Source of the DNA: a bacterium
Lineage (GTDB): Bacteria; Desulfobacterota; Binatia; UBA12015
NCBI GenBank assembly: GCA_018970825.1
Contig: JAGWVP010000102.1
Span: 1-8,786 of the forward strand
DNA length: 8,786 nucleotides
Direction of reading: 5' to 3'
Shown: positions 6,866 to 8,786 of the stretch, in pieces
Position numbering within the stretch: the first letter of the stretch is position 1
Layout: the number at the start of each line of letters is the position of its first letter
Notes under the pieces: generated by a model
The model's database searches: none
Seen by the model: only the letters and a program-made list of their open reading frames with translations
What the model was told of the DNA's origin: nothing
Position numbers and translations under genes: made by a program

Positions 6866-6886
6866 CCCGCTCGCGACGCGAGCGGG
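6866..6886 (-). terminator. GC hairpin after the enoyl-CoA hydratase gene
   Basis: CCCGCTCGC (6866-6874) and GCGAGCGGG (6878-6886) are exact reverse complements with a three-base loop, GAC. The stem lies about 50 bases past the hydratase stop codon on the minus strand and ahead of the promoter of the dehydrogenase pair, where a terminator is expected. No T tract follows. A second, weaker inverted repeat, GCCGCCG (6893-6899) with CGGCGGC (6911-6917), lies between the stop codon and this stem. Confidence 0.5.
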
Positions 6887-6935
6887 GGCGCAGCCGCCGT
6901 CGCGCGCGCCCGGCGGCGGCGCGTCCCGACCCCGG

Positions 6936-7778
6936 TCAGCGCCCCTTCCAGTTCGGCGCGCGCTTCTCCTTGAAGGCCGCGATTCCCTCCTTCGCGTCCT
7001 CGCTCATGAACACCGAGGACGAGAAGCTCATCTCGTTCACGAGTGCGGCCTTCAGGTCGAGGAAGGTGCTCTGCTTCGCCGACTGCTTGCAGGCACGCAC
7101 CGCGAGCGGCCCGTTCAGGCAGATCGTGTCGGCCCACTCGCGCGCCTTCGCCATCACCTGGTCGCGGGGGACGATCGCGTTCACGAGCCCCATCTGGAGC
7201 GCGCGTTCCGGCGTGATGCGGTCGGCGAGCAGCAGCACCTCCATCGCGTTGCACCACGAGAGCTGGCGCGCGCTGTGGACGGTCGATCCGCCGCCCGGAA
7301 AGAGCCCGCGGCGCGGCTCCGCGAGCTGGAACCACGCGTCCTCGGACACGACGCGCAGGTCGGTGTTCCACATCATCTCCATGCCGCCGGCGGCACAGAT
7401 GCCGTTGATCGCGGCGATCACCGGCTTGTAGAGCGCGAATTCGCTCCCGTCGGGCAGCATCGCGCCGTCGCGAAGCACCGCGATCAGGCTGTGGGCCATC
7501 GTGTACTGCGAGCCCTCGACCTGCTCCTTCGACTTGCCGGCCGCGAGCTGGTCGGCCTGCTCGGTCACGATCGTGATGAACTTCTTGAGATCCGCGCCGA
7601 CGCAGTAGACGTCGCCGACCCCGGTCAGGATCGCGACGAAGGCGTCGTCGTCGTCGCGGTAGCGGACCCAGGCGTCGGCGAGTTGGCCGAAGTGCTCCAG
7701 GTCGAGCGAGTTGCGCGCCTCGGGGCGGTCGATCGTGATCGTGACGACGTGTCCGGACTTCTCGTAATGAATGGCCAT
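6936..7778 (-). CDS. Enoyl-CoA hydratase / crotonase-family protein
   Basis: A cytoplasmic crotonase-fold protein of 280 residues. Oxyanion-hole segments are G61-A-D-L and G126-I-C-A-A-G-G132. Both acidic residues used by true 2-enoyl-CoA hydratases are in place: E134 in AAGGME and E154 in FQLAEPRRGLFPGGG, with the same 20-residue spacing as Glu144 and Glu164 of rat enoyl-CoA hydratase. This favours hydration of a 2-enoyl-CoA over isomerase, dehalogenase or decarboxylase activity. The stretch between GAD and KPVIAA (about 64-118) is some 20 residues longer than in the classical enzyme. The start at ATG 7778 (M-A-I-H-Y-E) fits the family N-terminus; the frame stays open upstream to 8261, but that part overlaps the LLM gene in another frame and is not homologous. 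There is no ribosome binding site; a TTGACT -35 box places the transcript start near the ATG. The substrate and pathway (fatty acid or another CoA-activated carbon source) are not determined. Confidence 0.9.
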   Translation of the reverse strand: MAIHYEKSGHVVTITIDRPEARNSLDLEHFGQLADAWVRYRDDDDAFVAILTGVGDVYCVGADLKKFITIVTEQADQLAAGKSKEQVEGSQYTMAHSLIAVLRDGAMLPDGSEFALYKPVIAAINGICAAGGMEMMWNTDLRVVSEDAWFQLAEPRRGLFPGGGSTVHSARQLSWCNAMEVLLLADRITPERALQMGLVNAIVPRDQVMAKAREWADTICLNGPLAVRACKQSAKQSTFLDLKAALVNEMSFSSSVFMSEDAKEGIAAFKEKRAPNWKGR

Positions 7779-7785
7779 GGGCCGC

Positions 7786-7813
7786 AGGATCCACGGGGTC
7801 GGACGCGAGTCAA
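7786..7813 (-). promoter_or_regulatory. Possible promoter of the enoyl-CoA hydratase gene
   Basis: On the minus strand TTGACT (7808-7813) is followed after 16 bases by GATCCT (7786-7791), a weak -10 candidate. The box ends seven bases before the ATG at 7778. The -10 match alone is poor. Support comes from the -35 and the seven bases after it, which repeat the motif found ahead of the subunit 3 gene (here 7800-7813). Confidence 0.35.
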
Positions 7814-7857
7814 ACGGTGCGCGGATCCCGCCGCGGGTCGGTCGGAGCGGAAGCGCC

Positions 7858-7896
7858 GCGTGCGTCGCAGTCCCGGCCGCGCGGCCGGACGCACGC
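7858..7896 (-). terminator. Nested inverted repeat between the LLM and hydratase genes
   Basis: Outer arms GCGTGCGTC (7858-7866) and GACGCACGC (7888-7896) are exact reverse complements. Inside them CCGGCCGC/GCGGCCGG (7873-7888) is a 16-bp perfect palindrome sharing one base with the right outer arm. The structure lies 26 to 64 bases past the LLM stop codon and upstream of the hydratase promoter candidate, so a terminator or attenuator for LLM transcripts is the simplest reading. No T tract is seen. Confidence 0.45.
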
Positions 7897-7921
7897 TTCG
7901 TGCGGGTGCCCGACGTGGCGG

Positions 7922-8786
7922 TCAGGCTCCCGCGAGCGCCTCGAAGGTCCGCCGGGTGACCGCCTCGTCCGGAAAGAACGGCGCCACCATCGGGGTCGTC
8001 ACGCCGGCCTCGCGGAAGGCGGCGATGCGCTCGCGGCACTCCTCGGCGCCGCCGATGATCGCGATGCGGTCGATCATGTCGTCGGTCACCGCCGCCGCCA
8101 CCCGGCCCCGGTCCTTGCCCTGCCAGCCGGCCAGGATCTCGGATGCCTCGCCCTCGAACCCGCACCAGGAGACGAACCGGTTGTAGACCGAGGTCGCGAA
8201 GTAGGGGCCGAAGAACGACCGCAGGATCGCGCGGGCCTGCGACTTGTCGTCGGTCACGCACACCTGGAAGCGCGCGACGACCTCGAGCGCGTCCGGGTCG
8301 CGCCCGGCGTCGCGGGCGGAAGTGCGTGCGATCTCGAGCATCCGCGGCACGGCCTCGACCGGCATCATGTTCAGGGTGACGCCGTCGCCGACTTCGCCCG
8401 CGACCCGCAGCATCGGCGGCATGAGCGCGCCCACGTGGATCGGGATCGGCGGCGAGGGCGTCTTCATGAGCAGGCGGTAGCCGTGGCTCGCGACCGTGCG
8501 GCCTTCGAACGCGGTCTTTCCGCCTTCGAGGATCGAGCGGACGAGCGTCACGGTCTCGCGGACCCGCGCGAGCGGCCTGCGGAACGGGATCCCGCTCCAG
8601 GCCTGCACGATGTTCTCGCTCGAAGCACCGATGCCGAGCACGAAGCGCCCCGGTGCGAGTTCGTTGCAGGAGGCCGCCGCCCCCGCGATCACCGGCGGCG
8701 TGCGGGTGTAGGCCGGGATGACGGCCGTGCCGATCCGGACCCGGGAGGTCACCGCGGCCGCGGCGGCCGCCACGACGAACGGGTCC
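7922..8786 (-). CDS. LLM-class (F420-type) oxidoreductase, 5' end beyond the window
   Basis: The visible 287 residues run off the right edge; the frame is open to the last base, so the true start lies outside. A GTG at 8773 is merely an in-frame Val codon. Luciferase-like monooxygenase features are clear: a strand-helix run ending in R-V-R-I-G-T-A-V, then the typical helix entry L-A-P-G-R-F-V-L-G-I-G near residues 43-53, E-N-I-V-Q-A-W, then P-P-I-P-I-H-V-G-A-L, R-V-A-G-E-V-G-D-G-V and a C-terminal E-E-C-R-E-R-I-A-A-F-R-E-A-G-V-T. Family members of about 340 residues suggest that around 50 are missing, including the first beta strands. Relatives use reduced F420, or sometimes FMN, to oxidise or reduce varied substrates; this one's substrate is unknown. 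It is followed on the same strand by the hydratase gene after 143 bases with an inverted repeat and a promoter candidate, so the two need not be cotranscribed. Confidence 0.85.
   Translation of the reverse strand, partial: DPFVVAAAAAAVTSRVRIGTAVIPAYTRTPPVIAGAAASCNELAPGRFVLGIGASSENIVQAWSGIPFRRPLARVRETVTLVRSILEGGKTAFEGRTVASHGYRLLMKTPSPPIPIHVGALMPPMLRVAGEVGDGVTLNMMPVEAVPRMLEIARTSARDAGRDPDALEVVARFQVCVTDDKSQARAILRSFFGPYFATSVYNRFVSWCGFEGEASEILAGWQGKDRGRVAAAVTDDMIDRIAIIGGAEECRERIAAFREAGVTTPMVAPFFPDEAVTRRTFEALAGA

Noticed and set aside
7275..8186. 303-codon + strand open frame opposite the hydratase and LLM genes
   Set aside because: No recognisable motif; composition matches an antisense shadow, and it spans the intergenic inverted repeat.
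7779..8261. Upstream extension of the hydratase frame to 8261
   Set aside because: It overlaps the LLM gene in another frame and includes the inverted repeat and promoter candidate; the hydratase fold begins at 7778.

Overview
The window is very GC-rich DNA, densely coded, with an almost complete bias to G or C at third codon positions. It carries a Tat lipoprotein signal, a periplasmic class II cytochrome c and a luciferase-like (F420-type) oxidoreductase. This fits a high-GC Gram-negative environmental bacterium, with Myxococcota, Binatota or a related deltaproteobacterial-type lineage as plausible hosts. That placement is an inference from gene content only. I see no tRNA, rRNA, CRISPR array, insertion sequence or phage gene.

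Layout. On the + strand, a small exported cytochrome c'/c-556 gene (29-529) is followed by a 153-base gap holding a strong GC hairpin. Then comes one very large glycosyltransferase gene (best start 683, end 4111). Its 1142-residue product joins two GT4-type domains, a coiled coil, a Pro/Ala-rich linker and a C-terminal GT2 domain. It converges on a minus-strand block, and the 67-base gap between them holds a perfect 11-bp hairpin that probably ends transcription both ways.

The minus-strand block, in order of transcription, has four genes: an F420-type LLM oxidoreductase cut by the right edge of the window (7922-8786), an enoyl-CoA hydratase (6936-7778), a Tat-exported lipoprotein of the gluconate 2-dehydrogenase subunit 3 family (5909-6796), and a GMC-type FAD dehydrogenase large subunit (4179-5909). 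The last two share one base (TGATG) and form a translationally coupled pair. They probably make a membrane-anchored periplasmic flavoprotein dehydrogenase whose flavin subunit rides out with the Tat-signal subunit. The usual multihaem cytochrome partner is not next to them. The hydratase and the LLM oxidoreductase suggest a catabolic neighbourhood (acyl-CoA and redox chemistry), but the substrate cannot be read from the sequence.

The most unusual non-coding signal is a 14-nt motif, TTGACNNGCGTCCG, upstream of both the hydratase and the subunit 3 gene. In each case TTGAC is placed as a -35 element so that transcription would begin at or within a few bases of the start codon, which suggests leaderless mRNAs. 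All four inter-operon gaps also contain perfect or near-perfect GC stem-loops without a T tract. The most unusual protein is the three-domain glycosyltransferase with its central coiled coil. I found no convincing novel multi-gene system; the candidates for follow-up are this fusion enzyme and the shared promoter motif.
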